A stretch of DNA of 64,000 nucleotides from Aggregatimonas sangjinii (GCF_005943945.1 NZ_CP040710.1:631001-695000), one strand, 5' to 3'. Positions 9,102 to 18,598 are shown, numbered from the stretch's first letter. Numbers and translations are program-made. The notes: generated from the sequence alone by a model not told the origin.

Positions 9102-10223
9102 GTGGGGAACTATAATTTCATTGATGTTTTATTGTTACTAGGAATAGCGCAGGGTTTTTTTCTTGGTGTTACACTTCCCATAGTCCATCAAAGGAATGTA
9201 AAAGCCAATAAGGTCTTGTCTGTACAACTCATACTTGCCTGTCTGACGTTGTTAACGCGACTGGTGGTTTATAAAGCTGAGGAGTTCTGGTTGATTCAAC
9301 GTTTTGTGCTTCTTGAGCCTTTAATTTTTGTTTTTGGCCCTCTGGGTTATATTTATCTAAAGCGCCTGCTTGAAAAAGACCGAGAAGAGTTTGTACTATC
9401 TTGGCACTATTATGTTCCTGCCGTATTGTATCTATCCTATCTGATTTTTATCAATACCTATACAAGTCAGGAATTTGCACGAAGTTTAAGTTCAGGTGAC
9501 TTTAGGATTCCTTTTTTTATAGCTGAATTAGCCGCTTTACTTTTTAACTTATATTTTTGGTATTTGAGTGCCCATTTCTTTTCAAAGGTTCTCAAAAAAG
9601 AAAAAGAACAGCTTTCGTTTTCGCAAACCGCCCTTGGTTTTGTAAAAGTAATTTTGGTCTGTACTGGCGTAATTCTATTTGCCTGGTCGCTGAGTTTTTG
9701 TAGTAACCACTTTTTTCGAATTGCTTTTCCTGTTGTGAACTACAATCTGGTTTGGATTTCTATTCCCGTTTTGATTTACATAGTGGGATATTTTGCATTG
9801 AGACAGCCGGAAATATTTAGAGTCTCTGCGATTGAGGAAAAAAGTAAAACCGCCATTAAACCCGTAATGGATGAACAAGAAATTCAAAAGTTGCGACGTA
9901 ATTTAACTGAACTCATGATAAATGAGAAAGTCTACTTGCACAACGAACTTACTTTGGTAGAACTTTCCCAACTTCTGAATACTTCAACCAATAAACTGTC
10001 TTGGTTTCTTAACACGGTCCATCAATCCAATTTCTATGATTTTATCAATGGATATCGAATCAAGGCATTCGTGGCAAAGTTGGAACAAAATGAGCATAAG
10101 GCAAAAACGCTTTTCTCCTTGTCGATGGAAGTAGGTTTCAATTCCAAATCAACATTTAATAAGGCCTTTAAGGCCAGTTTGAACGAAACACCAAGCAGTT
10201 ATATTAAAAAGTTAGCTGGCTGA
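9102..10223 (+). CDS. Membrane-anchored AraC-family transcriptional regulator
   Basis: 373 aa. The first ~235 residues hold about seven hydrophobic helices (for example LLLLGIAQGFFLGVTLPIV and LIFVFGPLGYIYL). The last ~110 residues form an AraC/XylS double helix-turn-helix: LTLVELSQLLNTSTNKLSWF for the first HTH, and SLSMEVGFNSKSTFNKAFKA with the usual ETPSSYIK ending for the second. Such membrane AraC proteins are common in Flavobacteriia; their signals are mostly unknown. The start is a GTG at 9102, chosen because no ATG lies before the first helix. The lipoprotein downstream may be a target or partner (inference). Confidence 0.85.
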   Translation: MGNYNFIDVLLLLGIAQGFFLGVTLPIVHQRNVKANKVLSVQLILACLTLLTRLVVYKAEEFWLIQRFVLLEPLIFVFGPLGYIYLKRLLEKDREEFVLSWHYYVPAVLYLSYLIFINTYTSQEFARSLSSGDFRIPFFIAELAALLFNLYFWYLSAHFFSKVLKKEKEQLSFSQTALGFVKVILVCTGVILFAWSLSFCSNHFFRIAFPVVNYNLVWISIPVLIYIVGYFALRQPEIFRVSAIEEKSKTAIKPVMDEQEIQKLRRNLTELMINEKVYLHNELTLVELSQLLNTSTNKLSWFLNTVHQSNFYDFINGYRIKAFVAKLEQNEHKAKTLFSLSMEVGFNSKSTFNKAFKASLNETPSSYIKKLAG

Positions 10224-10306
10224 CCATTTTGTTCTAGGCTATACAGACGGTCGATTTTCCAAATTATCTACAGTAAGATTGTTCCTTAAACCGAAATAAC
10301 AATCTT

Positions 10307-11263
10307 ATGAAAACAAGTAAAGGAGTTCAAAAAAACAACATGGTTTATGTGATGATTGTGACATGCATATTTATACAATATTCATGTTCCGATTATTATG
10401 AACAATTATTTGAAAGAAAATCCAAAAATGCCAGGGTAGAAACTTTGGTACAGGATTTTCAGGCAAGTGATGGACTTTCAGTAGATAAGAACGGTACTAT
10501 TTTTGCCAGTAACTATGCAGGTTTTATGGGTACGGAAGTCTTAAAAGTGAACCCAAGAACAGCGACCGTAGAAGTAGCCGTTAATGACCTTCGAGCACCA
10601 ACCGGAAATGTGGTCGACAGGTTCGGGAATATCTTCGTTGTCAATAATGTAAGAAGGCTTAGTCCGGATTCGAACGAATTGCAAGGTGATGTACTGAAAG
10701 TTTTGAAAGATGGTACGCGCACTGTCATTGGAACCTTACCAGGTTTTCCTTCGGGTATTACACTGGATCATAAAGGCAATGTATATGTTTCCAATTTTTA
10801 TTTTTCAGGAGTTCATAAGATTACCCCGGATGGAGAAGTGAGCGTCTTTGTACAAGATGACCGACTGTACGGAGGAGTAGGAATTGATTTTGACAACAAG
10901 GGTAATCTGTTCGTCGGTAATTTTTCTACAGGGGATATTTTAAAAATTAGTCCCGATAAATCGCTGGAAGTATTGGCAACCATCCCTACCGTTCGTGAAG
11001 GTTTTGTCATTGGCTACATCACCTATTTTGGAGAATCAATTTTTGCTACGGCTGTCGGCGAACATGTAATTTATAGGGTTTCCATGTCCGGAGAGGCCAA
11101 AATATTCGCGGGATCAGGTATTCAAGAATCTGTGGATGGTAAGCTGATGGAGGCTTCATTCGACACACCAAATGGTATTACGGCAGATCCCAAGCGAAAA
11201 GTGTTATACGTAACCGAAGGTGGGGAAAGTGCTGGTGCGCTTAGGGTTTTAAAGTTCAAATAA
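10307..11263 (+). CDS. NHL/SMP-30-like beta-propeller lipoprotein
   Basis: 318 aa. The N-terminus is hydrophobic with an SPII-type lipobox ending at Cys27 (IQYSC), predicting a lipid-anchored envelope protein; ATG at 10307 or the in-frame ATG at 10340 could be used. The rest repeats short blade-like units (DGLSVDKNGTIFASNYAG, GITLDHKGNVYVSNFY, GIDFDNKGNLFVGNFS, GITADPKRKVLYVTEGG), typical of NHL or SMP-30/gluconolactonase-type propellers. A substrate cannot be deduced. It lies 83 bp after the AraC gene, in the same direction. Confidence 0.78.
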   Translation: MKTSKGVQKNNMVYVMIVTCIFIQYSCSDYYEQLFERKSKNARVETLVQDFQASDGLSVDKNGTIFASNYAGFMGTEVLKVNPRTATVEVAVNDLRAPTGNVVDRFGNIFVVNNVRRLSPDSNELQGDVLKVLKDGTRTVIGTLPGFPSGITLDHKGNVYVSNFYFSGVHKITPDGEVSVFVQDDRLYGGVGIDFDNKGNLFVGNFSTGDILKISPDKSLEVLATIPTVREGFVIGYITYFGESIFATAVGEHVIYRVSMSGEAKIFAGSGIQESVDGKLMEASFDTPNGITADPKRKVLYVTEGGESAGALRVLKFK

Positions 11264-11294
11264 CCGTTTCCATATTTTCAATGAACAGACTTAA

Positions 11295-11337
11295 ATGGGG
11301 AGCCGGTTATATCAAAAAACCTTGCTCCCCATAGATT
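11295..11337 (+). terminator. Probable terminator after the propeller lipoprotein
   Basis: ATGGGGAGC (11295-11303) pairs perfectly with GCTCCCCAT (11324-11332), and an inner GGTT/AACC pairing shortens the loop. The T-run that follows is weak (ATTTTG), so termination may be partial. Confidence 0.5.
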
Positions 11338-11465
11338 TTGTTCTAAAAAAAGAGACTGAAGTCAAGGAACGAGAATAGTTTTCGGGCTATTTATCATCAT
11401 ATTTCTGCGTCTAAAATTTTTAAAATATTTTCTGTAGGTATTAAATAAATTCAATGAATTAAGAA

Positions 11466-12107
11466 ATGATAAAAAACAACATACTATTAATAACATTTGC
11501 TCTACTCGGTTTAATCGGTGCCCAAGCACAAGAATTAACCAAGAAAGAAGTGCTCCTGGCAGACAGTCTGGAATTTGACAAGGATATTTTAAAACTTGTA
11601 CGTTCACAGACCACAGCGACTTTTAGAGGAATTCCAAAAAATGATCGATATGAATATCCCGCCGTAGTTCTTACTATTGAGAGAAACAAAGCAAGTAAGC
11701 TTATAGACGAACTCATGCGTATAAAACATCGATTGAAGACTAAGGGTTACATTATTTTCACGAGCATGCGAAGTGATGACGGCGAGACAGATGAAGTACG
11801 CATTGTCAAAACCGATGACCCACTCTATCCCATTAAATATATGGATACACAGGGTTCTTTTCCTAAGTTATCTAATGAACAAATTTTCGATAAGATAGAA
11901 AGGTGGTATGGCAGAAAAGGTTGTGTGGTTATAGGTGCCGGACCGGACTGGATAGCAGTAAAATTTGTCTTGCCCCTTGAAAATACAGACGAATTTGCTA
12001 ATGATATGATTAACTTTTGTCCAGCTTTGGAAAGTGTTTACAGAGGGGCAGAAAGGTTAGCGGCAAAATTAAAGGAAGATAATCCTAAAATTTTATTGGA
12101 ATGGTAG
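11466..12107 (+). CDS. DUF4253-like secreted protein
   Basis: 213 aa with a cleavable signal peptide (hydrophobic LLITFALLGLIGA, then QAQ at about 20). The C-terminal half fits my memory of DUF4253: a DDPLYPIKYMDTQG segment, then a short helix before a Trp, an aromatic/GADW-like stretch (GAGPDWIAVKFVLP) and a final DEFANDMINFCPALESVY motif. DUF4253 has no assigned function. It is the third gene of the 9-12 kb group. AT-rich and lacks homology to its neighbours. Confidence 0.65.
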   Translation: MIKNNILLITFALLGLIGAQAQELTKKEVLLADSLEFDKDILKLVRSQTTATFRGIPKNDRYEYPAVVLTIERNKASKLIDELMRIKHRLKTKGYIIFTSMRSDDGETDEVRIVKTDDPLYPIKYMDTQGSFPKLSNEQIFDKIERWYGRKGCVVIGAGPDWIAVKFVLPLENTDEFANDMINFCPALESVYRGAERLAAKLKEDNPKILLEW

Positions 12108-12274
12108 TTCTAATATTGAACCTACCTGGATTTATTTTAGTTATTGTCAAATGAGAGCCAGTGCTATTTGGATATTTTTCAAATTCTAAAACTTTACGTT
12201 TGTAGTAATTTTCTATTTGCAAAGGGGAGCTTCGAGGTAAGGACGCAGCCAATCCCAAAACACTTAAGCGGAAC

Positions 12275-12328
12275 GATGAAAGCGATTGCTTTCAAATCTT
12301 GCGGAAAAACAAAGCATCAGAGCGAAAG
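12275..12328. repeat. 55 bp dispersed repeat, copy 2
   Basis: Second copy of the repeat at 8856-8910, in the same orientation: GATGAAAGCG, the hairpin GAAAGC-GATT-GCTTTC, and the end CAGAGCGAAAG are shared. It is the only recognisable item in the 313 bp between the DUF4253 gene and the convergent PD40 lipoprotein gene. Confidence 0.7.
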
Positions 12329-12420
12329 TTCGCGGTTTTCTTGTGAAGAAATTATAAAAGTTGCTCAGATTAGCTTCATAACTACTTTGAATATTCTCCA
12401 AACCGGTAGTAGCTATAGAT

Positions 12421-14148
12421 TTATTGTTTTGGTTTTGCTTTATAAATGATTTCAGTACTTACCCAATAGATATTGGCTAACCCATTCTTTCCAGCTCTTT
12501 CATCCCTGCCAAAAAACAAATACTTACCATCTGGAGTAATTCTTGGGCCTTTTTCATTAAAGCTAGAATTTATGGTGGCTCCAAGATTTATGGGTTTTGT
12601 CCACGCGCCATCATTTTGTTTAAAACAAGCATAAATATCATTGTCTTTTCGCTCTTTATCTTGACTTTTTCCAGTGAATATCAGATAATCTTGGGATGGT
12701 GAAATGAATGCATGATGGCCAAATTCGTGTTTAACTTCCTTTGGCTCTAAAAATTTACCATTTACAAAAGGGATAAAATATGTTTTGAATTTTGACAAAT
12801 TGAAATAATAAAGGTCTCCGTTTTTAGCTTGGTTGGGAAAAAATACCAAGTCATCATTTATTGGTGAATCAAGTATTATTGCTTCACTCCAAGAATCTTT
12901 TAAACGATTTGCAAACCAAATTTTTTCATCCGTAAAAGCCTCGTCGAAAGCTGTGAAATAAATCCGTTTACCATCAGGACTAATGAATGGATGCATTTCT
13001 TCCTCTTTTTCTCCCTTGGTAAAATCCATTTTTTTAATGGGAGTCCATTTATCATCTTTGAGTTTTGAGAAATAGATAGCTGTTGCATCGTCTTCATTAT
13101 CGGCTGCGAAATACATTTCTTTCAGATCGGGAGAAAACGTAACGGTGCCTTCGAACCTTCCATCAATTGAGACCATACCGGGAGCAAAGACTTCAGGAGT
13201 TAAATCAGGTGGTTTTTGACCAAAATAACGATTTTCAGGGTTTGAAGATCTTGGTCTTATCTTATCAATAATTTCTGTGCTCACCCAGTACACATTTGAT
13301 GACTCATCTTCGTTGGATCTATTATAAAACAAATATTTGCCATCTGGCGTAATACTCGGGCAGGATTCGTTGAAATTAGAATTTACTTCGTTTCCAAGAG
13401 GTATTGGTTTTGTCCATGTACCGTCTTTTTCCTTGAAGCAGACATAAATATCTTGGTCTTTATTTTCTTTGTTTCGAGTATAGACTAGCAAATACTCTTG
13501 AGATGGGGAAATAAACCCGTGATGACCAAATTCTATTTCAACTTCATGTACTTCAGGAAATTCACCATTTCTGTTAGGTGCATAATACATTTTTTCTTTT
13601 GAAATACTAGTGTAATAAAGATCTCCGTTTTTAGCTTGATTAATGTAAAAAGCGATGTCATCATTAATGGGTGAATCAAGCTGTATTGCATCACTCCAAG
13701 AATCCCCTAAACGGTTTACGTACCAAATTTTCTCATCCGAAAAAATAGAATCAAAAGCTGTGAAATAAATCCTTTTGTCATTAAGGCTAACAGATGGATA
13801 TATTTCCTCATTTTTTCCCCCATTGGTAAAATTTGCTTTTCTAACGGGAGTCCATTTATTACTTTTAAGTTTTGAGAAATAGATAGATGATGCTTCTTCA
13901 TCTTTTTCATGAGCCGAAAAATACATTTCATCTAAATCAGGAGAAAACGAAATAGTCGATGAATTCCTTCCGTTTATTGAAACAATTCCAGGAGCAAAAA
14001 TTTCAGGTATTAAACCAGGAGGTTTTTGTCCTAGATAAGATTCTTTTTTTGTTGAATTATTCTCTTTTGAGTTCGATTTTTTAGTATTGCAAGCCTTCAA
14101 AAAAAATCCTAATACTAATGCGGAAAATATAATAATGTAATTCCTCAT
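12421..14148 (-). CDS. PD40/TolB-like beta-propeller lipoprotein with internal duplication
   Basis: 575 aa from the ATG at 14148, chosen over an in-frame ATG 60 bp upstream because it gives a standard lipoprotein signal with Cys20 (GFFLKAC). The mature part is two tandem copies of a ~265-residue module. Each begins GQKPPgLtPEvFAPG, carries WD40-like PD40 units (TFSPDLKEMYF, SPDGKRIYFTAFD), then FGHHgFISPSQ and PSITPDGKYLF, and ends NVYWVSTEII. This suggests a surface or periplasmic propeller; no catalytic residues are evident. Last gene of the sigma-factor gene string. Confidence 0.8.
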   Translation of the reverse strand: MRNYIIIFSALVLGFFLKACNTKKSNSKENNSTKKESYLGQKPPGLIPEIFAPGIVSINGRNSSTISFSPDLDEMYFSAHEKDEEASSIYFSKLKSNKWTPVRKANFTNGGKNEEIYPSVSLNDKRIYFTAFDSIFSDEKIWYVNRLGDSWSDAIQLDSPINDDIAFYINQAKNGDLYYTSISKEKMYYAPNRNGEFPEVHEVEIEFGHHGFISPSQEYLLVYTRNKENKDQDIYVCFKEKDGTWTKPIPLGNEVNSNFNESCPSITPDGKYLFYNRSNEDESSNVYWVSTEIIDKIRPRSSNPENRYFGQKPPDLTPEVFAPGMVSIDGRFEGTVTFSPDLKEMYFAADNEDDATAIYFSKLKDDKWTPIKKMDFTKGEKEEEMHPFISPDGKRIYFTAFDEAFTDEKIWFANRLKDSWSEAIILDSPINDDLVFFPNQAKNGDLYYFNLSKFKTYFIPFVNGKFLEPKEVKHEFGHHAFISPSQDYLIFTGKSQDKERKDNDIYACFKQNDGAWTKPINLGATINSSFNEKGPRITPDGKYLFFGRDERAGKNGLANIYWVSTEIIYKAKPKQ

Positions 14149-14219
14149 TGTTCGATTTGTTTTAATTGATGTCAATATCAATTTAGATAGTGAAGTGTGA
14201 AAAACCATTCTTCATAAAC

Positions 14220-14402
14220 CTATTTTTTAAATAGAGCTATCAAAGTAATTACAAACCCAATAGCAGAGCACCATACACCCCAGTCAGGATGATTGCTAAA
14301 TGACAGAAAGCCTGTAATAAGCAATGTATTTCCAAAGGCAATCCATCCTTTCCTTTTCTTGACTCTCTCTTTTATTATTCCTAAAGATGTTATTGTCTTC
14401 AT
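14220..14402 (-). CDS. Small membrane protein, unknown function
   Basis: 60 aa. A basic N-terminus (KERVKKRKG) is followed by two hydrophobic helices (GNTLLITGFLSF and WCSAIGFVITLIALF) and a KK end. It starts 1 bp after the stop of the hydrolase gene, so it is translated with it. I do not recognise a family. Its tight placement argues that it is real. Confidence 0.6.
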   Translation of the reverse strand: MKTITSLGIIKERVKKRKGWIAFGNTLLITGFLSFSNHPDWGVWCSAIGFVITLIALFKK

Positions 14403-14403
14403 T

Positions 14404-15729
14404 CTAAATTTTTTCTAAAAAACTTAATACTGTTTTCCAGTATTCCTCTGCTCCTTTTTGACCTGTCCATAGGGCTTTCGACCCGTGAAATCCATCAGAT
14501 TCTGGAATGAACTGCGATTGGTTTTCCTGTAATGACACGTTTCCCAGAAGAGACGTCAGAGCGGCTGCTTCTGCTTTGGATGACGTTACTAAGAACGGTT
14601 TATCCGCTTTTGCAAAAGCGCTACTCAAAGAGGGTGCCGCATCACCAAAATAATCACCAGGACTAAAGGCGATTATGGCCTCTACCTTATCATTTGAAAC
14701 GCCTTCCAATAAAGCCAAGCTCGACGAATAGGAACTTCCCCAAACGATAACTTTCTTCTCGTATTTCTTGTTCAAAAAGTCTATTGCAGCTTCAATATCT
14801 TGTTGTGCATCAATATATTCCGTTGGCAAACCATTTTCTTTGGCTCTGTCTGCGGTAATATTTGGTTTATCTGCAAAGTTTCCGCCCGAGCGTTGGTCAA
14901 TTGCCAAGCAGTTGTAGCCCATCTCATTTAGTTTGGGGGCGATGTCGGCATACTCAAAACGGTTATAGCCTGCTTGGTGGCAAAGCAGTATAACTGGATT
15001 GTCCTTCCCAATTTCATAAAGGTTACCGTTCACCAAAAGTCCGTCTGCAGTTTCAAACTCAACCTTCTTTGGCTGGTATTTTTCACCTAAAACATCTGAA
15101 TTTGGAAGCTGGACACTTTCCTTCATTTTCTCCTGGGCTTCTAATTCCATTTTAATTAGGTTTTCTATCAACTCAATACGCGTGAATTTGTCTTCTTTGT
15201 CAAAATAAACGTGTGACTCACGAATACCCAATTCTTCAAAATCATACTTGATTTTGACTTTTCCTTTCTCGCTTTCAAGTATGGTCATTGCATTCAGTTT
15301 GGGTAAATTGGCAAAGATATTAGCAAGTATCGCTGGTGTATTTGCAACAGGGATCGGGTCAAATTTCAAAGCTGGACTCACATACGCTTCTATGGGGCTA
15401 ACAGATTTTTGAATAAAGCTTTGTTCAAAAGCATCTATTTGTTTTGAATAATCCTGAGCCATAGTACTTAATCCTGTACTAAGGGCGAGCAGTAAAATTG
15501 AAATTTTTTCAGACCCATTTTTACCAATTGATCTCTTTTTTAAGGTAGGCAGCAAGAACAGTAATGCACCAGTTAAAAATAAATAATTTGGCATATCTTC
15601 TTCTATAAAATGGCTTGCCGACAATAAGCCGATAATTTTCAACAGGATAATTCCTCCACCTATTACGATTAGAATAAAACCTATCTTTTGAATTGTCTTA
15701 AAATCTCTGAATTTTGTTGATGTGTTCAT
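14404..15729 (-). CDS. Membrane-anchored alpha/beta hydrolase
   Basis: 441 aa: two N-terminal transmembrane helices (about 15-36 and 48-61), a third hydrophobic segment near 75-90 resembling a signal sequence, a ~100-residue region like DUF3887 modules, then an alpha/beta-hydrolase domain from about 220. VILLCHQAGYNRFEY at 246-260 is the oxyanion region, GSSYS at 331-335 the nucleophile elbow (Ser333), and a His at 415 (DGFHGS) is a good catalytic candidate. The substrate is unknown; dienelactone-hydrolase-like esterases are nearest in layout. Part of the ECF sigma operon. Confidence 0.75.
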   Translation of the reverse strand: MNTSTKFRDFKTIQKIGFILIVIGGGIILLKIIGLLSASHFIEEDMPNYLFLTGALLFLLPTLKKRSIGKNGSEKISILLLALSTGLSTMAQDYSKQIDAFEQSFIQKSVSPIEAYVSPALKFDPIPVANTPAILANIFANLPKLNAMTILESEKGKVKIKYDFEELGIRESHVYFDKEDKFTRIELIENLIKMELEAQEKMKESVQLPNSDVLGEKYQPKKVEFETADGLLVNGNLYEIGKDNPVILLCHQAGYNRFEYADIAPKLNEMGYNCLAIDQRSGGNFADKPNITADRAKENGLPTEYIDAQQDIEAAIDFLNKKYEKKVIVWGSSYSSSLALLEGVSNDKVEAIIAFSPGDYFGDAAPSLSSAFAKADKPFLVTSSKAEAAALTSLLGNVSLQENQSQFIPESDGFHGSKALWTGQKGAEEYWKTVLSFLEKI

Positions 15730-15793
15730 CTGAATTTAGTATTGTTTGCCCAGTAGGTTACAATTCGCTCTTCAGAATTACACTTTCAAAGAT

Positions 15794-16444
15794 TTATTTT
15801 TCTTCGAGGTCCTTCAAGTTTGATTTTAATTGATTGAGGTAGTTGCCAAACTTCATTTTTTGCTCAATTCGGGAAAGGAAATAAAAGATAACGGCACTAA
15901 TACTAACTACACCGATAATCAAGAAAGACATCTGTAGAGTGCCTTCAACGAACCCTTTAGAATTGTTGACCAAATAGCATATCCAACCCAATGCAATGGA
16001 ATTGAATACTACACTGGAATACACGTTGAGTTTAATCGCTTGTCCCATTATACCAATAAATCTTTCTAAGGACAGTTTAACACTTGTCGGCCTCACTTGG
16101 AAATTTTGAATCTCTCGAAAAGCCTTAAAATTCCAAGACAACATTGCAGACATAAAGAGAATGATATTTGCCAAGAAAATCCTGTTATCGATATCGTCAA
16201 AGATATTTTCTAGGAAGGTGAATTTTTCTGGTGTTATAAAAGAACCAGTAAGCATCACAATACCGCCTGCCAAGGTGAGACCGCCAAACGTGAACTTGAA
16301 GTACATTACTCTTTTTATTTTGCCCAGTACAGATTTAGAATCATTTTTGATGTATTTCCCCACCACGAACTCATCGACCTTGTCTTGTGAGATTGTTTCA
16401 TCTACTACCACATCCCAAACCGATTTTAATTCCAATAGTTCCAT
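15794..16444 (-). CDS. Putative anti-sigma factor, membrane protein
   Basis: 216 aa. A soluble N-terminal ~60 residues (ELLELKSVWDVVVDETIS) precedes four hydrophobic helices, and the C-terminus is charged (KSNLKDLEEK). It starts 1 bp after the ECF sigma gene stop. That position and topology fit the membrane anti-sigma proteins that pair with ECF factors in Flavobacteriia. There is no ZAS zinc motif, so the role is inferred from context only. Confidence 0.6.
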   Translation of the reverse strand: MELLELKSVWDVVVDETISQDKVDEFVVGKYIKNDSKSVLGKIKRVMYFKFTFGGLTLAGGIVMLTGSFITPEKFTFLENIFDDIDNRIFLANIILFMSAMLSWNFKAFREIQNFQVRPTSVKLSLERFIGIMGQAIKLNVYSSVVFNSIALGWICYLVNNSKGFVEGTLQMSFLIIGVVSISAVIFYFLSRIEQKMKFGNYLNQLKSNLKDLEEK

Positions 16445-16445
16445 C

Positions 16446-16946
16446 TTATTTATTTTTTACGGTTTTTGAAAGTTTTGTCTTTATCCTGTTCATTTTTACA
16501 CGAACATAATTTTGGGTAATTCCCACGATTTCTGAAATTTCTTCGTTTGATTTCCCATCAAGATGCAACATAACGATTGCTTTTTCAACCTTATTTAAGC
16601 TAGCAATTGCCTTATGCATCAACTTTAATTTTTCATCTTGAACTTCAATTTTACTTTCTTCTGAAGCATCCTTAAATTGATTGGTCTGAAAAAAAAGATG
16701 TTTTTTCTTTTTGGTTTTTCGCAAATCCTGAATGGCGACATTAAGAGCCACACGATACATCCAAGTAGAAAATTTTGAATCCCCTCGAAATGATGGGTAC
16801 GATTTCCATAATTGAATCAGTATTTCTTGGAACAGGTCTTTGCGGTGTTCCTCATTATCACAGTACATGCGGCTCACTTTATGGATAATGCCCTGTGATT
16901 CTTGGATCCGTTCGGAAAATTCTATTTCAAGATTTTTGTTGCTCAA
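16446..16946 (-). CDS. ECF RNA polymerase sigma factor
   Basis: 166 aa, sigma-70 family group 4. Region 2 includes DLFQEILIQLWKSYPSFRG with the -10-type WMYRVALNVAIQDLRK segment (about 38-80). Region 4 is the HTH ending in EEISEIVGITQNYVRVKMNRI (about 135-155). It directs RNA polymerase to a small regulon, probably under the membrane protein encoded next. The start overlaps the upstream DUF6090 gene by 4 bp (ATGA-type), so the four or five genes down to 12.4 kb look like one transcript. Confidence 0.88.
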   Translation of the reverse strand: MSNKNLEIEFSERIQESQGIIHKVSRMYCDNEEHRKDLFQEILIQLWKSYPSFRGDSKFSTWMYRVALNVAIQDLRKTKKKKHLFFQTNQFKDASEESKIEVQDEKLKLMHKAIASLNKVEKAIVMLHLDGKSNEEISEIVGITQNYVRVKMNRIKTKLSKTVKNK

Positions 16947-17689
16947 TACGTTGTTCTGGTTTGGTCGTTCAATAGTTTTTCCAGAGCGGTAGTCTCTTCA
17001 CTCAAATTTCCATAAAGCTCTTCCTGAAAATCGTATAGTTTCAAACTCTCGGCAAGCGTGTTATTGAGTACTAAAAATTGCATAGAACCCAAATTATTTC
17101 GCCAATTTCTAACTGACGGATGTTGTTTGTCAGAATAGCCGTTCAGGTATAGCAAATCCGTGCTCTTTTTCAATTCTAAATCGTAGAGCGCAATATTCTC
17201 GATAGTTTGGGTTTCGTATGAAAAATATCTTTCCTGAAGGTTCTTCAGTTTAAGGATGGCTTCCTTTTCATTTTTGGGGAACAATGAAAGATTACCTGTG
17301 GTAATAAGGTCTTCAATGGTGTAAGTGCCCGTATAGAAAGCGCTTTTGGACGTGTTGACGCTATCCAGCCTTCCAAGCAGTATAGTTATTTCCGGATTTT
17401 TGGTACTGTAGTAATCTAGATAATGCCTAATCGATTTCCGCTTCCGCAAAAGGAATTCCTTTGATTTGTTGAGATTAATGATGTCTTGTTGCAGCTCTTG
17501 GACAAGACTTGTCCTGTAAGTCTCTAATTGAGCAAAGCGCTTTTCCTGCTCGTTCCTATTATTGATTGTTACTGCGATCAAAATACCAATAACCACCAAA
17601 AAGATTTCGCCGATGGCGTACAATATGTACTTTCCGACCCTATTTTTGACTACGTGATGGTTTCTTATTCTTCGAAAGAATTGAATCAT
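16943..17689 (-). CDS. DUF6090-type membrane protein
   Basis: 248 aa from the ATG at 17689 (MIQFFRRIR), preferred to an ATG 51 bp upstream because proteins of this flavobacterial family begin exactly so. A conserved N-terminal block (KYILYAIGEIFLVVIGILIA, about 22-41) contains one transmembrane helix, followed by a long alpha-helical extracytoplasmic region. Function unknown. It precedes the ECF sigma gene with a 4 bp overlap, which may mean a sensory or signalling role (inference). Confidence 0.72.
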   Translation of the reverse strand: MIQFFRRIRNHHVVKNRVGKYILYAIGEIFLVVIGILIAVTINNRNEQEKRFAQLETYRTSLVQELQQDIINLNKSKEFLLRKRKSIRHYLDYYSTKNPEITILLGRLDSVNTSKSAFYTGTYTIEDLITTGNLSLFPKNEKEAILKLKNLQERYFSYETQTIENIALYDLELKKSTDLLYLNGYSDKQHPSVRNWRNNLGSMQFLVLNNTLAESLKLYDFQEELYGNLSEETTALEKLLNDQTRTTY

Positions 17690-17995
17690 TTTTGGGTTCG
17701 TTATATAGTCTCTGATTGGTAAGTTATAGAAATACATCAAGAATTACATTTTCACAAAACTAATTTTGGATTTTTAGGCATGACTTTTTAACCTACATAA
17801 TATAAAAACAGGTAAGCCTGCATTCTTATCGTATTTGGCTTAAAAATTTTAGTTAGTAGGATAATCTTTCCCATGATATTCCTTTAATTTTATTGTTGGA
17901 AAATTAGGATTTATCACTTTGCAAAGTCAATGTAATTACGTTATCTGTTTTTTGGGACTAACATAGCTGATACCGATTTCAATATAAAGTAGGAA

Positions 17996-18598
17996 ATGGT
18001 TACGCTTCATAAGACAAATTATATCGGAGAGGGCACTTATCAAATGTGTTACGTTCACCCCGATTTCAATAACCTTTGTTTAAAACTCAGAAAAGGTATT
18101 CGTACAAATAAATCTCGTGTTGATCAGGAAATCAAATACTACGAGAAGATTCAAAAGCGAAATATTGGTTTTCCCTTTCTTTCAAAATATCACGGTGAAC
18201 TTGAAACAAATTTGGGAATTGCTTCTGTTTTCGATATGGTAAGAGATGAAACTACCAATGATATATCGGCCTCTATGTATGATTATCTACTAAGGGACGA
18301 TTCCCCATTTTCAGATGAGCTGTTTATTACTAAGCTGAAAGAACTTAAAGGCGTACTTGTCAAGAATAAAATCTTGATACGGGATTTAACAGCAAAGAAT
18401 ATTTGCTGTAAAGTTTTGGCTAACAAGTCGGTGGAATTAATAATTATTGATGGGGTCGGCCATAGGGATTTTATTCCTATGGTAGAATGGTTTGAAATCC
18501 TTACAAGAAGAAAGATGAATAAAATTTTCGATAGAAAAAAATTATATTCAATGACCGAGCATAGGGAGTGGTTGGCCCACAGAAATTTATTGTATTGA
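17996..18598 (+). CDS. YrbL-like (PhoP-regulatory-network family) protein
   Basis: 200 aa, matching the YrbL/PhoP_reg family, which has a protein-kinase-like fold. Seen: an IGEGTYQMCYVHP glycine-rich segment near the N-terminus, CLKLRKG (Lys at about 33-36), EIKYYEKIQKR helix, ILIRDLTAKNICCK as a catalytic-loop-like stretch (RDLxxxN), and LIIIDGVGH as a DFG-like position. In enterobacteria YrbL is a PhoP/BasR target; here no PhoP link is visible. A stand-alone gene, on the plus strand between minus-strand operons. Confidence 0.75.
   Translation: MVTLHKTNYIGEGTYQMCYVHPDFNNLCLKLRKGIRTNKSRVDQEIKYYEKIQKRNIGFPFLSKYHGELETNLGIASVFDMVRDETTNDISASMYDYLLRDDSPFSDELFITKLKELKGVLVKNKILIRDLTAKNICCKVLANKSVELIIIDGVGHRDFIPMVEWFEILTRRKMNKIFDRKKLYSMTEHREWLAHRNLLY

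Noticed and set aside
12144-12449. A 101-codon plus-strand frame after the DUF4253 gene
   Set aside because: It crosses the 55 bp dispersed repeat and has no protein-like features or promoter; it also runs into the convergent lipoprotein gene.
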